DNA of 64,000 nt from Rheinheimera pacifica (GCF_024809855.1 NZ_JANUEM010000017.1:1-64000); one strand, 5' to 3'. Shown: positions 8,329-17,338, counted from the first letter of the stretch. Notes: a model not told the origin generated them from the sequence alone. Translations and numbers: made by a program.

Positions 8329-9468
8329 ATGAAACTTTATCCATTTATCGGAGTGCTTGTTGCCAGCCTGTACAGTATAAACAGCATGGCCGACTGGTAT
8401 GAAGCCACCGGCCAGGCAGTGATAGAACAGGGCAATACAGACTCAGCCCGCCAGGCGGCTATTGAAGATGCGCTAAAAAGAGCAGCATTGTTTGCCGGTG
8501 CCAGCCTTAGCAGTACCCAACAACTGATAGACGGAATTTTGCAGCAAGAGCAACTCGGTGTCGTCAGCAATGCACAGATCGGTAAACTGCAGTTATTATC
8601 CGAGAGCCGACACAATAATATACTAACAGTAACCCTGCGCGCCGATATAACCCCGCAATTAAGCAGTTGCAGCGGTAACCCATATCGTAAGCCCGTATTA
8701 CTGAGCCAAATTCAGTTGCAGGCCCGCAAAGATGCTATCTACGGCGATTTATTTACCATAGGCGAACATAGCACTGTACAACTGGAGCGCCATTTACGCG
8801 ACTACAGCCCGACTGCCACAGTAAGCAGCCTGCCGCAGGAAATGCCGCTGCATTATCTGGTATATCCGGCTACCGAGCAGCTGTTTAGCCAGGGATATCA
8901 GTATGTTATCAGTGCCCGTATTAACGATATGTCACTTGGTGAAAAAACCAGCCACTTCTGGCAAAAAGATTTAAAGCAGCGCTATTTTGCTATTGATGTA
9001 ACACTGTTTGATCTGTTCGAACAGAATATCGTTTACCAACAGGAATACCGCACCAGCGCCAGTTGGCCTTATAAAAGCCATAGCACACCAGCCAGCCACA
9101 GCCAGGCATTCTGGACAATGCCTTATGGCAGTAAAGTTGACAAGCTACTACAAATTATTGCCACTGATATGCAACAACAACTGCAATGCAAACCCTTACT
9201 CAGTGCAATAAAACAGGTAAGAAAAAACGAAGTGATGCTCGATCTTGGTAAAATGCATGGCTTGCAGCAGGGTGACGAGTTGCAGCTATTCCAGCTACAA
9301 CGCCACCCCACTACACCAGGTGTAAAACGGCTACTGCAAAGCCAGCTAAACCTTACTATCACCGAACTAACAGAGCGAAACGCCTGGGCTAGTACCAATA
9401 AACAAGAGTTATTGCAGCATATTCAGCCCGGCGACGTAGTAAGTGTACGGAAAAGCAGCGCTTATTAA
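8329..9468 (+). CDS. flgT: Flagellar assembly protein FlgT (H-ring)
   Basis: FlgT is a periplasmic protein that builds the H ring around the LP ring and helps stator incorporation in polar sodium-driven flagella. From the ATG at 8329 the product is 379 aa with a signal peptide ending near SMADWYEATG. It has the three-part FlgT fold: an N-terminal domain rich in ARQAAIEDALKRAALFAGA, a middle beta-alpha region, and a C-terminal domain (NEVMLDLGKMHGLQQGDELQL, QPGDVVSVR). A GTG start at 8305 is in frame but has no ribosome-binding site and no signal-peptide logic. Confidence 0.88.
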   Translation: MKLYPFIGVLVASLYSINSMADWYEATGQAVIEQGNTDSARQAAIEDALKRAALFAGASLSSTQQLIDGILQQEQLGVVSNAQIGKLQLLSESRHNNILTVTLRADITPQLSSCSGNPYRKPVLLSQIQLQARKDAIYGDLFTIGEHSTVQLERHLRDYSPTATVSSLPQEMPLHYLVYPATEQLFSQGYQYVISARINDMSLGEKTSHFWQKDLKQRYFAIDVTLFDLFEQNIVYQQEYRTSASWPYKSHSTPASHSQAFWTMPYGSKVDKLLQIIATDMQQQLQCKPLLSAIKQVRKNEVMLDLGKMHGLQQGDELQLFQLQRHPTTPGVKRLLQSQLNLTITELTERNAWASTNKQELLQHIQPGDVVSVRKSSAY

Positions 9469-9516
9469 GCATGCTGGTTCCCAACCCCGGCGCACTCTGT
9501 TAGAATTTCGCGCCGT

Positions 9517-9591
9517 TGCCCCATAGTTAAATGGATATAACGGCCCCCTCCTAAGGGGCAGTTACAGGTTCGATTCCTGTTGGGGCAGCCA
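9517..9591 (+). tRNA. tRNA-Arg (anticodon CCT)
   Basis: All four stems close perfectly. The acceptor is TGCCCCA/TGGGGCA, the D stem GTTA/TAAC, the anticodon stem GCCCC/GGGGC with loop CTCCTAA, and the T stem ACAGG/CCTGT with loop TTCGATT. The encoded 3' CCA is at 9589-9591. The anticodon CCT reads AGG (Arg). The unusual first base is U rather than G, paired with A. The 3' half of this gene is a standard target for tyrosine integrases, and an integrase gene follows 195 bp downstream. Confidence 0.95.
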
Positions 9592-9708
9592 AAAGACAGT
9601 ACAACCCCGTCTTATATGGTCTGAACCTCCTGAAAAAACCTTTTAATATCAAGCATTAGAGATGATTTACGGTCTAAGCGGGTCTTATGGGGTCTAAAGC
9701 GATATACG

Positions 9709-9769
9709 CTTTTTGACACCACAGATGACACCACAAGACCTAAGTCAAAAAGGCTGTGGTGTCAAAAAG
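9709..9769. repeat. GACACCACA repeat cluster ahead of the integrase gene
   Basis: A perfect 16-bp inverted repeat, CTTTTTGACACCACAG at 9709-9724 and its complement at 9754-9769, flanks a third direct copy of GACACCACA at 9727-9735. Three copies within 50 bp, just upstream of int and downstream of the tRNA target, are what arm-type integrase or excisionase binding sites look like. An autoregulatory operator for int is the alternative. Confidence 0.6.
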
Positions 9770-9786
9770 GGTGATCAGGAGCAATA

Positions 9787-11028
9787 ATGTCAAAGAAAAT
9801 CATACCCTTAAGCGACACAATAATCCGTAGCAGTAAGCCTTCTGCAAAGCCCTATACGCTGTACGACGGCGATGGCTTACAAATTAGAATTAGCCCATCC
9901 AACAGTAAATCATGGTTGCTAAGCTATGTTCGGCCATTAGTTAATAAACGTAATAATCTTAAGCTTGGTAATTATCCAGCCGTCACCCTTTCAGCAGCAA
10001 GGAAAACCGCAGCCAAATACCGGCAACTGTTAGCTGAAGGTGTTGACCCACAACGTTGGCTGGAGCAGCAAAATAGCCAGGCATCCGCAGATGCGCTAAA
10101 TACTTTTCAGAATGCTTGTGAAAAATGGTTTGAGGTAAAGTTCTCATCCATCAGCACACGCCATGCTTTTAACATCCAGCGCTCATTCGAGCAGCATGTC
10201 TTCCCTAAAACCGGTCATTTGTCGTTAAAAGAGCTGAGTGCGCAGCAAGTTATTGAAATACTGCGCCCGCTTGAAAAGTTACATAAGCTGGAAACCCTGT
10301 CGCGACTGTGCCAGCGCATCAACGAATTGATGACCTGGTGTGTTAATACCGGCTTACTTGAGTTCAACCGCTTAAGTGGGATTAAAGCCGCATTTAGCAG
10401 CCCCAAAAACGAGAATATGAAAACCCTGAAGCCCGAAGAGCTACCAGAACTAATGCAGCGATTAAGCGCTGCCAGTATTCAGCTATCTACCCGCTGCCTT
10501 ATCGAGTGGCAACTGCATACTATGGTACGCCCCGGCGAAGCCGTTAAAGTACGCTGGCAGGATGTCGACTTTGAGCAAGCACTTTGGACCGTACCGGCAG
10601 AGTTTATGAAAAAGCGACGCCAACATCAGGTACCACTGTCATCCCAGGCCATCGCCTTACTACAGCTTATGCGGCCTATTAGTGGCGAGCAGCTTTATGT
10701 CTTCCCGTCTGTCAGGCACAAAGGTGGCCATATTCATAAGGAAACGGCAAATATGGCGTTAAAAAGGATGGGCTTCGCAAACCGCTTAGTCGCCCATGGC
10801 ATGCGCTCACTGGCCAGCACAACATTGAACGAAGCCGGTTTTTATGGTGACCTTGTGGAAAGCGCTCTAGCCCATGAGGACAAAAACCAGGTGCGCCGGG
10901 CATATAACAAAGCAGGCTACTTAAAAGGCCGCAGAGAAATGATGCAATGGTGGAGTAATCATATTGAATCATCCGCTCTGGGTAACCTGAGCTTAGCAGC
11001 TCGTCGGCCAGTCATTGACGCCAAATGA
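9787..11028 (+). CDS. Tyrosine-recombinase integrase of a tRNA-Arg-targeted genomic island
   Basis: This 413-aa integrase has the P4-like layout. An N-terminal DUF4102 arm-binding domain (PYTLYDGDGLQIRISPSNSKSW, LKLGNYPAVTLSAARKTA) is followed by a core-binding SAM-like domain at ~105-200 and a catalytic domain at ~215-390. The catalytic residues are visible: Arg in MVRPGEAVKVRW, HGMRS (His and second Arg), the late His in LAHEDKNQVR and the Tyr nucleophile in RRAYNKAGY. It looks intact. It lies directly beyond tRNA-Arg(CCT), so it probably mediates site-specific integration at the tRNA 3' end. No second copy of the tRNA 3' end is visible later in the window, so the far attachment site would be outside it. 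Confidence 0.93.
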   Translation: MSKKIIPLSDTIIRSSKPSAKPYTLYDGDGLQIRISPSNSKSWLLSYVRPLVNKRNNLKLGNYPAVTLSAARKTAAKYRQLLAEGVDPQRWLEQQNSQASADALNTFQNACEKWFEVKFSSISTRHAFNIQRSFEQHVFPKTGHLSLKELSAQQVIEILRPLEKLHKLETLSRLCQRINELMTWCVNTGLLEFNRLSGIKAAFSSPKNENMKTLKPEELPELMQRLSAASIQLSTRCLIEWQLHTMVRPGEAVKVRWQDVDFEQALWTVPAEFMKKRRQHQVPLSSQAIALLQLMRPISGEQLYVFPSVRHKGGHIHKETANMALKRMGFANRLVAHGMRSLASTTLNEAGFYGDLVESALAHEDKNQVRRAYNKAGYLKGRREMMQWWSNHIESSALGNLSLAARRPVIDAK

Positions 11029-11163
11029 ACTGAAATTATAAGAGTCTCACGCGAATTACAAAGGCATCTGACAGGTATATGGTGCCCCCCCCCAAAGAGG
11101 TAGTTAGTCACCCCTTAATGGCAATAACAATAACAGCAAAAAGCTTTTAAGCTTTAGCCATAA

Positions 11164-11286
11164 CACCGAGCTACCGGTTCTAAGCCTGCCCTGCATATAT
11201 CACCGGGCAGAAATGAACGGTAAGCCGTGGCAATAACGCCACCGGGTGTGGCTGGAAACGGCCACACCTCCCTATTTGGAAAGGTG
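11164..11286 (+). promoter_or_regulatory. Moco riboswitch ahead of moaA
   Basis: The leader just before moaA shows the conserved pieces of the Moco RNA motif. They are a CACCGAG 5' arm, a CTGCCC/GGGCAG hairpin, the AAGCCGTGGCAA segment, a strong GTGTGGC/GGCCACAC hairpin capped by GGAAAC, and the 3' TTTGGAAAGGTG. The terminal GGTG (11283-11286) can pair with CACC (11164-11167) and overlaps the moaA ribosome-binding site, so a closed P1 stem would hide the SD and repress translation when cofactor is plentiful. The identification is by recalled consensus; a covariance-model search would settle it. Confidence 0.75.
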
Positions 11287-11287
11287 A

Positions 11288-12262
11288 ATGATGTTAACTG
11301 ACGCTTATGCGCGCCGCTTTAGTTATTTGCGGCTGTCTGTCACTGAAAGCTGTAATTTTCGCTGCAGCTACTGCCTGCCAGATGGTAATGATTGCGACTC
11401 ACGCACAGGCGAACTTAACTTAAGTGAAATTCGCCGTTTAGTTACTGCCTTTGCTAAGCTCGGCACCCGCAAAGTGCGCATTACCGGTGGTGAACCGTCG
11501 CTGCGTAAAGACTTAACTGAAATTATCGCCACCTGCAAAGCCGTACCAGGCATTGAAAAAGTGGCACTGACCACCAACGGTTATCGCTTAAAACGCGATG
11601 CGCTGGCCTGGCAGGAAGCGGGGTTGGATGCGATAAATGTCAGTGTCGATAGCTTAGATGCCGACACCTTTCATCTGGTCACCGGCCAGAACAAGCTTGT
11701 CGATATTCTTGATGGCATTGCTCACGCCAAGGCCATTGGCATTAAACAGGTGAAAATTAATACTGTACTGCTAAAACAGCACAATGCTTTGGCTCTGCCG
11801 GACTTTCTGCAGTTTATTCAACAGCAAGATATTGCGCTGCGCTTTATTGAACTGATGCGCACTGGTGACAATGCCAGCTTTTATCAGCGCCAGCATTTAA
11901 GCGGTGCCGGTATTCAGCAACAATTGCTGGCCCAAGGCTGGCAGTTAAACGCTAAAACAAAAACCGATGGTCCGGCGTTAGAGTATTCCCACAGCGATTA
12001 TCAGGGTCGCATTGGCCTGATTATGCCCTACAGCAAAGACTTTTGTGCTGACTGCAACCGGCTTAGGGTGTCCAGCACTGGTCGGCTGTACTTATGCCTG
12101 TTTACCGACAGTTATCAGGACCTGCGCAACCTGCTGCAAAACGATGATAGCGCGCCGGTAATGCGTTTTTTACAACAGGCCGTACAAGGCAAAGCCGCCA
12201 GTCACCAGTTACAACAGGATTACAGCGGCAGCACCCGGCATTTAGCGCAAATTGGCGGATGA
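11288..12262 (+). CDS. moaA: GTP 3',8-cyclase MoaA (radical SAM)
   Basis: MoaA, with SAM and two [4Fe-4S] clusters, rearranges GTP to 3',8-cyclo-7,8-dihydro-GTP, the first step of molybdopterin synthesis. The 324-aa product has the N-terminal cluster motif C22-x3-C26-x2-C29 (ESCNFRCSYCLPDG). It also has the GGEPSLRKDL SAM-binding loop, the C-terminal cluster Cys residues (DFCADCNRLR...LYLCLF) and the functionally important C-terminal Gly-Gly. It is the first gene of moaA-mobA-moaB-moaC-moaD-moaE and is under the riboswitch. Confidence 0.97.
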   Translation: MMLTDAYARRFSYLRLSVTESCNFRCSYCLPDGNDCDSRTGELNLSEIRRLVTAFAKLGTRKVRITGGEPSLRKDLTEIIATCKAVPGIEKVALTTNGYRLKRDALAWQEAGLDAINVSVDSLDADTFHLVTGQNKLVDILDGIAHAKAIGIKQVKINTVLLKQHNALALPDFLQFIQQQDIALRFIELMRTGDNASFYQRQHLSGAGIQQQLLAQGWQLNAKTKTDGPALEYSHSDYQGRIGLIMPYSKDFCADCNRLRVSSTGRLYLCLFTDSYQDLRNLLQNDDSAPVMRFLQQAVQGKAASHQLQQDYSGSTRHLAQIGG

Positions 12263-12265
12263 GAG

Positions 12266-12844
12266 ATGGCTAAGAAGATGACAGGCATTGTTCAATTTAG
12301 CGCACTGATTTTAGCCGGTGGACAATCCAGCCGCATGGGCGAGGATAAAGCACTACTGCAACTTAACGGCCAGAGTTTACTGATACATATGCAGCAACTC
12401 GCGTTAGCTGCGGGCGCCAACGAAGTGTTAATTAGCCGCAATCAGCCGGGGTTTATTACCGATCAGATGCCACAACAGGGGCCTTTAGCTGGTATTTTGA
12501 CAGCGCTGCAACACTGCACAACAACACAGTTACTGGTATTACCGATTGATACTCCACTATTAACTGTGGACAGAGTGCAACAACTGCTGCAACACGCCAA
12601 TCACACAGCCTGCTATTTTAGCAATAACCCACTGCCCTGCGTATTACCAGTCAGCCCAGCCCTTAGCAGCCTGATAAGCGCCCAATTACGTATTGGCCAG
12701 CGCTCAGTCAAAGCCCTGCTAACACAACTTAATGCCAAAACCCTGCCGGCGCCGACAACTGAATTACTTAATGCCAATACGCCAGCCGACTGGCAGCAAT
12801 GTCTTACTTTAGTGACTCATCGGAGCCCGTATGCCAAAGCCTGA
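12266..12844 (+). CDS. mobA: Molybdenum cofactor guanylyltransferase MobA
   Basis: MobA attaches GMP to Mo-molybdopterin to give the bis-MGD cofactor used by NarG. The 192-aa product has the nucleotidyltransferase loop LAGGQSSRMGEDKALLQL near residue 13, QQGPLAGILTAL, and LLVLPIDTPLL (metal-binding Asp). It starts 3 bp after moaA and overlaps moaB by 14 bp. Placing mobA inside the moa operon ties cofactor maturation directly to bis-MGD enzymes. Confidence 0.93.
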   Translation: MAKKMTGIVQFSALILAGGQSSRMGEDKALLQLNGQSLLIHMQQLALAAGANEVLISRNQPGFITDQMPQQGPLAGILTALQHCTTTQLLVLPIDTPLLTVDRVQQLLQHANHTACYFSNNPLPCVLPVSPALSSLISAQLRIGQRSVKALLTQLNAKTLPAPTTELLNANTPADWQQCLTLVTHRSPYAKA

Positions 12845-13370
12845 TTTAAGCCGGTTTTATCCGCTCAATATCGCTGTTTTAACGGTATCAGACACCCGCA
12901 CCAGTGCGGATGACAGCAGCGGTGATCTGCTATGTGATCTGGTGCATGAAGCTGGCCATCAGTTCTTCGCCCGCGCTTTGCTGGCTAACAATAAATACGC
13001 GTTGCGCGCATTATTAAGCCACTGGATCGCTAGCAGTAATATTCAGGTGATACTGATAAATGGTGGTACCGGCTACGCCGCAGGCAACTGTACGATTGAA
13101 GCCTTGACTCCGCTGCTGGATACACCGGTTCCAGGCTTTGGTGAGCTATTTCGCCAGCTGTCTTTTGCTGAACTTGGCTCGGCCGCGCTGCAATCCGGTG
13201 CGGTGGCTGGCCTGGCCAACGGCACCCTGCTATTTGCTATGCCTGGCTCATGTGGCGCTTGTACGCTGGCGATGCAACAACTGATTTTACCGCAACTAGA
13301 TAGTAAAACCGGGCCATGCAATTTTGTCGCCCATGTAAAAAACAGCCCAACGAAAAGCTGCAGAGTTTGA
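12831..13370 (+). CDS. moaB: Molybdopterin biosynthesis protein MoaB (MogA-like fold)
   Basis: The 179-aa product has the MoaB/MogA fold: [22 protein letters not shown] at the N-terminus, the molybdopterin-binding loop [14 protein letters not shown], and [21 protein letters not shown] near the end. Family members adenylylate molybdopterin, although E. coli MoaB itself seems inactive. A second homologue, closer to MogA, is at 57820-58356. The start codon lies within the mobA 3' end, implying coupling. Confidence 0.93.
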   Translation: MPKPDLSRFYPLNIAVLTVSDTRTSADDSSGDLLCDLVHEAGHQFFARALLANNKYALRALLSHWIASSNIQVILINGGTGYAAGNCTIEALTPLLDTPVPGFGELFRQLSFAELGSAALQSGAVAGLANGTLLFAMPGSCGACTLAMQQLILPQLDSKTGPCNFVAHVKNSPTKSCRV

Positions 13371-13371
13371 T

Positions 13372-13887
13372 ATGACAACAATAGCAACAGCTCAACTTAG
13401 CCCTATGAATTTGACTCATATAGATAAAAACGGAACTGCTGCAATGGTTGATGTCAGCAGCAAACCAACAACTACAAGGCTGGCCCGTGCGGGAGCCATG
13501 GTGCAAACCACACCAGAAGTACTGCATTTAATTGCACAAGCATTACTAAAAAAAGGCGATGTACTGGCCACCGCCCGCATCGCAGGCATTATGGCGGCGA
13601 AAAAAACCAGCGAGCTTATTCCGCTGTGCCACCCACTGCTGCTAAGTAAGGTATCAGTCGATTTTCAGCTGTCGCCAGAGCAAGGCCAAATTCAGATCGA
13701 AACCAGCTGTTTGCTAAGTGGCAGCACCGGCGTGGAGATGGAGGCACTCACCGCCGCCTCCGTTGCTGCTTTAACCATTTACGATATGTGTAAGGCAGTA
13801 GATAAAGCGATGACTATCAGCAATATCCGCCTGCTGGAAAAAACCGGCGGTAAGTCGGGGCATTATCTTGCGGAGATTAAATTATGA
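13372..13887 (+). CDS. moaC: Cyclic pyranopterin monophosphate synthase MoaC
   Basis: MoaC converts the MoaA product to cyclic pyranopterin monophosphate. The 171-aa product is ~10 residues longer than E. coli MoaC at the N-terminus. It carries the conserved [39 protein letters not shown] (active-site region), [22 protein letters not shown] and KTGGKSGHY motifs. It begins 1 bp after the moaB stop and overlaps moaD by 4 bp. Confidence 0.97.
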   Translation: MTTIATAQLSPMNLTHIDKNGTAAMVDVSSKPTTTRLARAGAMVQTTPEVLHLIAQALLKKGDVLATARIAGIMAAKKTSELIPLCHPLLLSKVSVDFQLSPEQGQIQIETSCLLSGSTGVEMEALTAASVAALTIYDMCKAVDKAMTISNIRLLEKTGGKSGHYLAEIKL

Positions 13888-14132
13888 TTAAAATTCTGTT
13901 TTTCGCCGCCCTGCGCGAGCGGCTCAATTGTGATTATTATCAGTTGGCATGCAATAGCCCTACCACGGTAAGTGACATACTGGTGCAACTTAAGCAGCAC
14001 AGCGACAAATGGCAGCAGGAACTGAGCCGCTCAGATTTACTGTGTGCGGTAAACCAAACCATGGTTGCGCAAAACGCCAGCGTAGCAGTTGGTGATGAAG
14101 TCGCGTTTTTCCCGCCGGTCACCGGGGGGTGA
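13884..14132 (+). CDS. moaD: Molybdopterin synthase sulfur carrier subunit MoaD
   Basis: This is an 82-aa ubiquitin-fold protein ending in the essential Gly-Gly ([11 protein letters not shown]), which is activated and thiocarboxylated to donate sulfur to precursor Z. The N-terminal [15 protein letters not shown] is typical. It overlaps moaC by ATGA and is followed closely by moaE, its partner subunit. Confidence 0.95.
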   Translation: MIKILFFAALRERLNCDYYQLACNSPTTVSDILVQLKQHSDKWQQELSRSDLLCAVNQTMVAQNASVAVGDEVAFFPPVTGG

Positions 14133-14137
14133 CTGAC

Positions 14138-14599
14138 ATGAACATATTTGTCGCCGTACAAACCGACGATTTTTGCCATGCCAGTGAATATAACGAGCTG
14201 CGTAAGCAACCTGGTTGCGGTGCCATCGTCACCTTTACCGGTCTGGTGCGCGACTTAATAGCCACAGAGCTATATGCCATGACGCTGGAGCATTATCCGG
14301 GCATGACAGAAGCCGCGTTACGAGACATTGCCCAACAGGCAAGTCAGCGCTGGCAATTGGGCAGTGTGCACATTATTCACCGGGTAGGAAAACTAAAAAC
14401 GCAGGACCAAATTGTCTTTGTAGGGGTAACCAGCGCCCATCGCGCAGCGGCGTTTTCGGCCTGTGAGTTTATTATGGATTACCTGAAAAACCGTGCGCCT
14501 TTATGGAAAAAGGAACACAGCGCCCAAGGCGCTAACTGGGTTGAAGCCAAACACAGCGATCAGGATGCTTTGGCACGCTGGCAACAGAACGTTAATTAG
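14138..14599 (+). CDS. moaE: Molybdopterin synthase catalytic subunit MoaE
   Basis: MoaE, with MoaD, inserts the dithiolene sulfurs to form molybdopterin. The 153-aa product shows GCGAIVTFTGLVRD, LEHYPGMTEAAL, IIHRVGKLKTQDQIVFVGVTSAHRAAAFSACEFIMDYLKNRAPLWKKE (active-site Lys, broken over residues ~85-130). A GTG at 14129 is also in frame and overlaps the moaD stop. The ATG at 14138 is preferred because GGGGGGTG lies 7 bp before it. It ends the operon, 4 bp from the convergent modC. Confidence 0.95.
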   Translation: MNIFVAVQTDDFCHASEYNELRKQPGCGAIVTFTGLVRDLIATELYAMTLEHYPGMTEAALRDIAQQASQRWQLGSVHIIHRVGKLKTQDQIVFVGVTSAHRAAAFSACEFIMDYLKNRAPLWKKEHSAQGANWVEAKHSDQDALARWQQNVN

Positions 14600-14603
14600 C
14601 GCG

Positions 14604-15671
14604 CTAGTCTAGATTTATTGCCTTAATCAACGCAAACACCTTTAACCCGACCGCGAGCGTCAGGCGCTCAAATGAGCGTCGGCTAATACGCGACAATATG
14701 GTCTGCCCTGCAAGATCCAGTTGCAACAGTACGTGCCCGGGATGGCTGTCATCGCTGATATCCCGTATGGTTGCCGGCAGACAGTTATTCACACTGATAT
14801 GCTGCGGCACCTGCAGCGCTATGGCGACATCCCGCGCCAGAACTCTAGCCCGCACTTGTGCACCAGGCATAATATTCTGCCGTGATATTAACAACGTTTG
14901 GCCGCCTTCTAAGCCAAGCTCACTCATATGATCAGCACTGTGGCGCAACATAGTGGCACACAACACTGCGGCGGCATTGTCATGGTACGCCAACGGCAAG
15001 TCCGGCCGGGTTAACACTGCTTGCAAGCTATCCTGGGCTAATACCCGACCGTTTTCCAGCAACACCATGTGGTCGGCCAGCCGACATACTTCTTGAATGC
15101 TGTGGCTGACATAAATAACCGGGATAGCAAGGTTGCGGTGCAGTGTTTCAATATAGGGCAATATCTCGGCTTTGCTGATCAGATCTAAAGACGCCATAGG
15201 CTCGTCCATCAGCAACAAACGGGGGCTGGTGAGCAGTGCCCGACCTATCGCCACACGTTGTCGCTGGCCACCGGATAACTGCGCCGGAAACTTGTGCATC
15301 AGACTATCAAGACCCAGTAGCTGCACGGTGTCATCGAAAGCAATGTGCCGGGCACTTTTATCAAGCCGGTTAAAGCCGTATAACAGATTATGTTTCACAT
15401 TAAGATGCGGAAATAAACTGGACTCCTGAAACACATAGCCCACTGCACGCAAATGCACCGGTAAAAAGTGCTTGTTATCCTGCCATATTTCACCCTGCAC
15501 ACAGATCTGGCCGCCATTAAAACGCTCCAGCCCCGCCAACGCGCGCAGCAGTGTTGTTTTACCACAACCGGAGCGGCCAAACAGTGCCGTCACACCGCTA
15601 CCTGGCAACTGCAGGTTTACATCAAGCGTAAAACTGCCTCGTTCAAGTATTATGTCAGCGATTATGCTCAT
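14604..15671 (-). CDS. modC: Molybdate ABC transporter ATPase ModC
   Basis: ModC is the ATP-hydrolysing subunit of the ModABC molybdate importer. In the 355-aa product the Walker A (GRSGCGKTTLLRAL, ~residue 32), the ABC signature (LSGGQRQRVAIGRALL, ~135) and Walker B (LLLMDEPMASLD) are intact. A C-terminal MOP/TOBE domain (residues ~290-355) binds oxyanion as a regulatory site. Its ATG overlaps the modB stop codon (TAATG). Confidence 0.96.
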   Translation of the reverse strand: MSIIADIILERGSFTLDVNLQLPGSGVTALFGRSGCGKTTLLRALAGLERFNGGQICVQGEIWQDNKHFLPVHLRAVGYVFQESSLFPHLNVKHNLLYGFNRLDKSARHIAFDDTVQLLGLDSLMHKFPAQLSGGQRQRVAIGRALLTSPRLLLMDEPMASLDLISKAEILPYIETLHRNLAIPVIYVSHSIQEVCRLADHMVLLENGRVLAQDSLQAVLTRPDLPLAYHDNAAAVLCATMLRHSADHMSELGLEGGQTLLISRQNIMPGAQVRARVLARDVAIALQVPQHISVNNCLPATIRDISDDSHPGHVLLQLDLAGQTILSRISRRSFERLTLAVGLKVFALIKAINLD

Positions 15672-16363
15672 TAAATCCCTACAACTTTAAATTTGCGGTT
15701 AAGCGCATAAACCGCCAGCAGTAAACTAAAAGACAGCACAACCAATATCGCCGCTAGGGTATGTGCTGATGCGTAGTCCATCGCTTCAACATGGTTATAG
15801 ATGGCTATTGATGCTACTTGTGTGCTGCCGGGTATATTGCCACCGATCATAACAATTACGCCGAATTCGCCCAGCGAATGGGCAAAAGACAATACGATAG
15901 CGGTTAAAAAACCGCGCTGGGACAACGGCAGTACGACCGAGTAAAAACGTTCCAGCGGTGATGCTCTGAGTGTCGCGGCCACTTCGAGCATTCGCCCGCC
16001 CGCGGCCTGAAATGCCGCCGTTAAGGGTTGCATAACGAATGGTAGTGAATAAAGCATTGAACCTATCACCAGGCCGCTAAACGTAAACGCCAGATGGTTA
16101 AAGCCCACCGCTTCCATTGTTTGACCGATCCAACCATTTGGCCCTAACAACAACAGTAAATAGAACCCCAGTACCGTAGGCGGCAACACCAGCGGCAACA
16201 TAATCACGGCTTCTATTACGACCCTGCCACGCCAGCGGGTATGGGCTAACCACCAGGCAAAGGGCGTACAAAACACCAGTAACAGTGCGGTACTGACCAG
16301 CGCCAGTTTAAAAGTAACCCATAACGCCTGAAGATCATTGGGTGAAAGCATACTGTTACCCAT
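15671..16363 (-). CDS. modB: Molybdate ABC transporter permease ModB
   Basis: This is a 230-aa inner-membrane permease with five to six hydrophobic spans. It has the cytoplasmic EAA coupling loop (LEVAATLRASPLERFYSVVLPLSQRGFLTAIVLSFAHSLGEFG, over residues ~135-175). The start could be the ATG at 16363 or 16351; neither has a strong SD. It is coupled to modC and lies 63 bp after modA. Confidence 0.95.
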   Translation of the reverse strand: MGNSMLSPNDLQALWVTFKLALVSTALLLVFCTPFAWWLAHTRWRGRVVIEAVIMLPLVLPPTVLGFYLLLLLGPNGWIGQTMEAVGFNHLAFTFSGLVIGSMLYSLPFVMQPLTAAFQAAGGRMLEVAATLRASPLERFYSVVLPLSQRGFLTAIVLSFAHSLGEFGVIVMIGGNIPGSTQVASIAIYNHVEAMDYASAHTLAAILVVLSFSLLLAVYALNRKFKVVGI

Positions 16364-16426
16364 TCAAAGTGCACAGTGCGTTTAACGTGTGTGTCATCGC
16401 TATCTCAATAATCAGTTAAACCAATA

Positions 16427-17215
16427 CTATTCAACGCCATACCCAGCCTGCCGGATAATAGCGATAGCTGCATCACTTTGTAGCCAAGTCATAAAAGAAC
16501 GAGCCGCCGCAAGCGTAGCTGCATCTCGTTCGGCATAATGTAAAATCACCGCCTGCTGCACAATCGGCTGATACATCTCTGCCGGCGCTAACCAGTAAGA
16601 GCCTGGCACTGTACCGTTTTCATCTATAACTTGTGCCAGTGCAACAAAGCCCAGCGGCGCCGCGCCCGATGCAACCTGACTATACGCCTGGCCGATAGAT
16701 TGCGCCCTGATCAGGCGTTTTTCGGTATTAAGTTGCTGCCACAACCCCAGCTTTTCCAGTATTTGCTGCGCCGCCATACCATAAGGGGCATTACGCGGCT
16801 CGGCAATGCTTAGGTGACGAAAAGCGTCGCCTCTAAGAACTTCTGCTTTGTTATCAATAAGATGTGCATCACCTGACCACAACACTGGCACGCCAACCGC
16901 ATAGGTAAAACGCGATGAGTCAATGGCCAGGTTTTCTGCCACCAGCCGCTCTGCCCGCATAGCATCAGCAGAAAAAAACACATCAAAAGGTGCGGCCTGC
17001 TGGATCTGCGCATACAAAGCACCGGACGAACCGGCACTAATGACAAAGGCCTGGCCGTATTCTTGCTCATACTTCGCGGTTAGTTTTTGCAAAGTACCAT
17101 TAAAGTTAGCCGCTACCGCTATGCGTATAGGCTCAGCAGCGTTTATTGCTATACTGAACAGCATTAAAACAGCCGCAGACAGCAGACTGTAGAGAGAGCA
17201 TTTAGGTAACCGCAT
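16427..17215 (-). CDS. modA: Molybdate-binding periplasmic protein ModA
   Basis: ModA captures molybdate or tungstate in the periplasm for ModBC. From MRLPKCSLYSLLSAAVLMLFS the product is 262 aa with a signal peptide cleaved near INAAEPI. It has the ModA motifs VAANFNGTLQKL, ISAGSSGALYAQIQQAAPFDVFFSADA and SIAEPRNAPYGMAAQQIL. The longer frame to 17260 is rejected: GGAAGGA precedes the ATG at 17215 and the signal peptide starts there. Confidence 0.95.
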   Translation of the reverse strand: MRLPKCSLYSLLSAAVLMLFSIAINAAEPIRIAVAANFNGTLQKLTAKYEQEYGQAFVISAGSSGALYAQIQQAAPFDVFFSADAMRAERLVAENLAIDSSRFTYAVGVPVLWSGDAHLIDNKAEVLRGDAFRHLSIAEPRNAPYGMAAQQILEKLGLWQQLNTEKRLIRAQSIGQAYSQVASGAAPLGFVALAQVIDENGTVPGSYWLAPAEMYQPIVQQAVILHYAERDAATLAAARSFMTWLQSDAAIAIIRQAGYGVE

Positions 17216-17338
17216 ATTTTCCTTCCAATTTGCCAGCACATTTTGCTGGTCTGACATCATTATAAATAACGCTTAACAAACATTTATTTGCATTAACGCC
17301 ACTGCCAACAAAGGTTACAGTGGCACCAGGTTATTAAT

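Noticed and set aside
11085..11093. Run of nine Cs downstream of the integrase, possible phase-variable tract
   Set aside because: It lies outside any coding frame and well before the riboswitch, with no promoter elements around it that its length could tune. It may simply be a homopolymer.
9569..11290. A nearby attR repeat of the tRNA 3' end after the integrase
   Set aside because: No copy of TTCGATTCCTGTTGGGGCAG or a clear shorter version is visible between int and moaA or later in the window.
12831..13370. Treating moaB and mogA as a recent duplication
   Set aside because: The two proteins share only the general fold motifs and differ in length and in most of the sequence, so they are old paralogues.
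17216..17338. Second ModE site directly ahead of modA
   Set aside because: CGTTATTTATAATGATG on the minus strand has one possible half-site but no proper second half at the right spacing.
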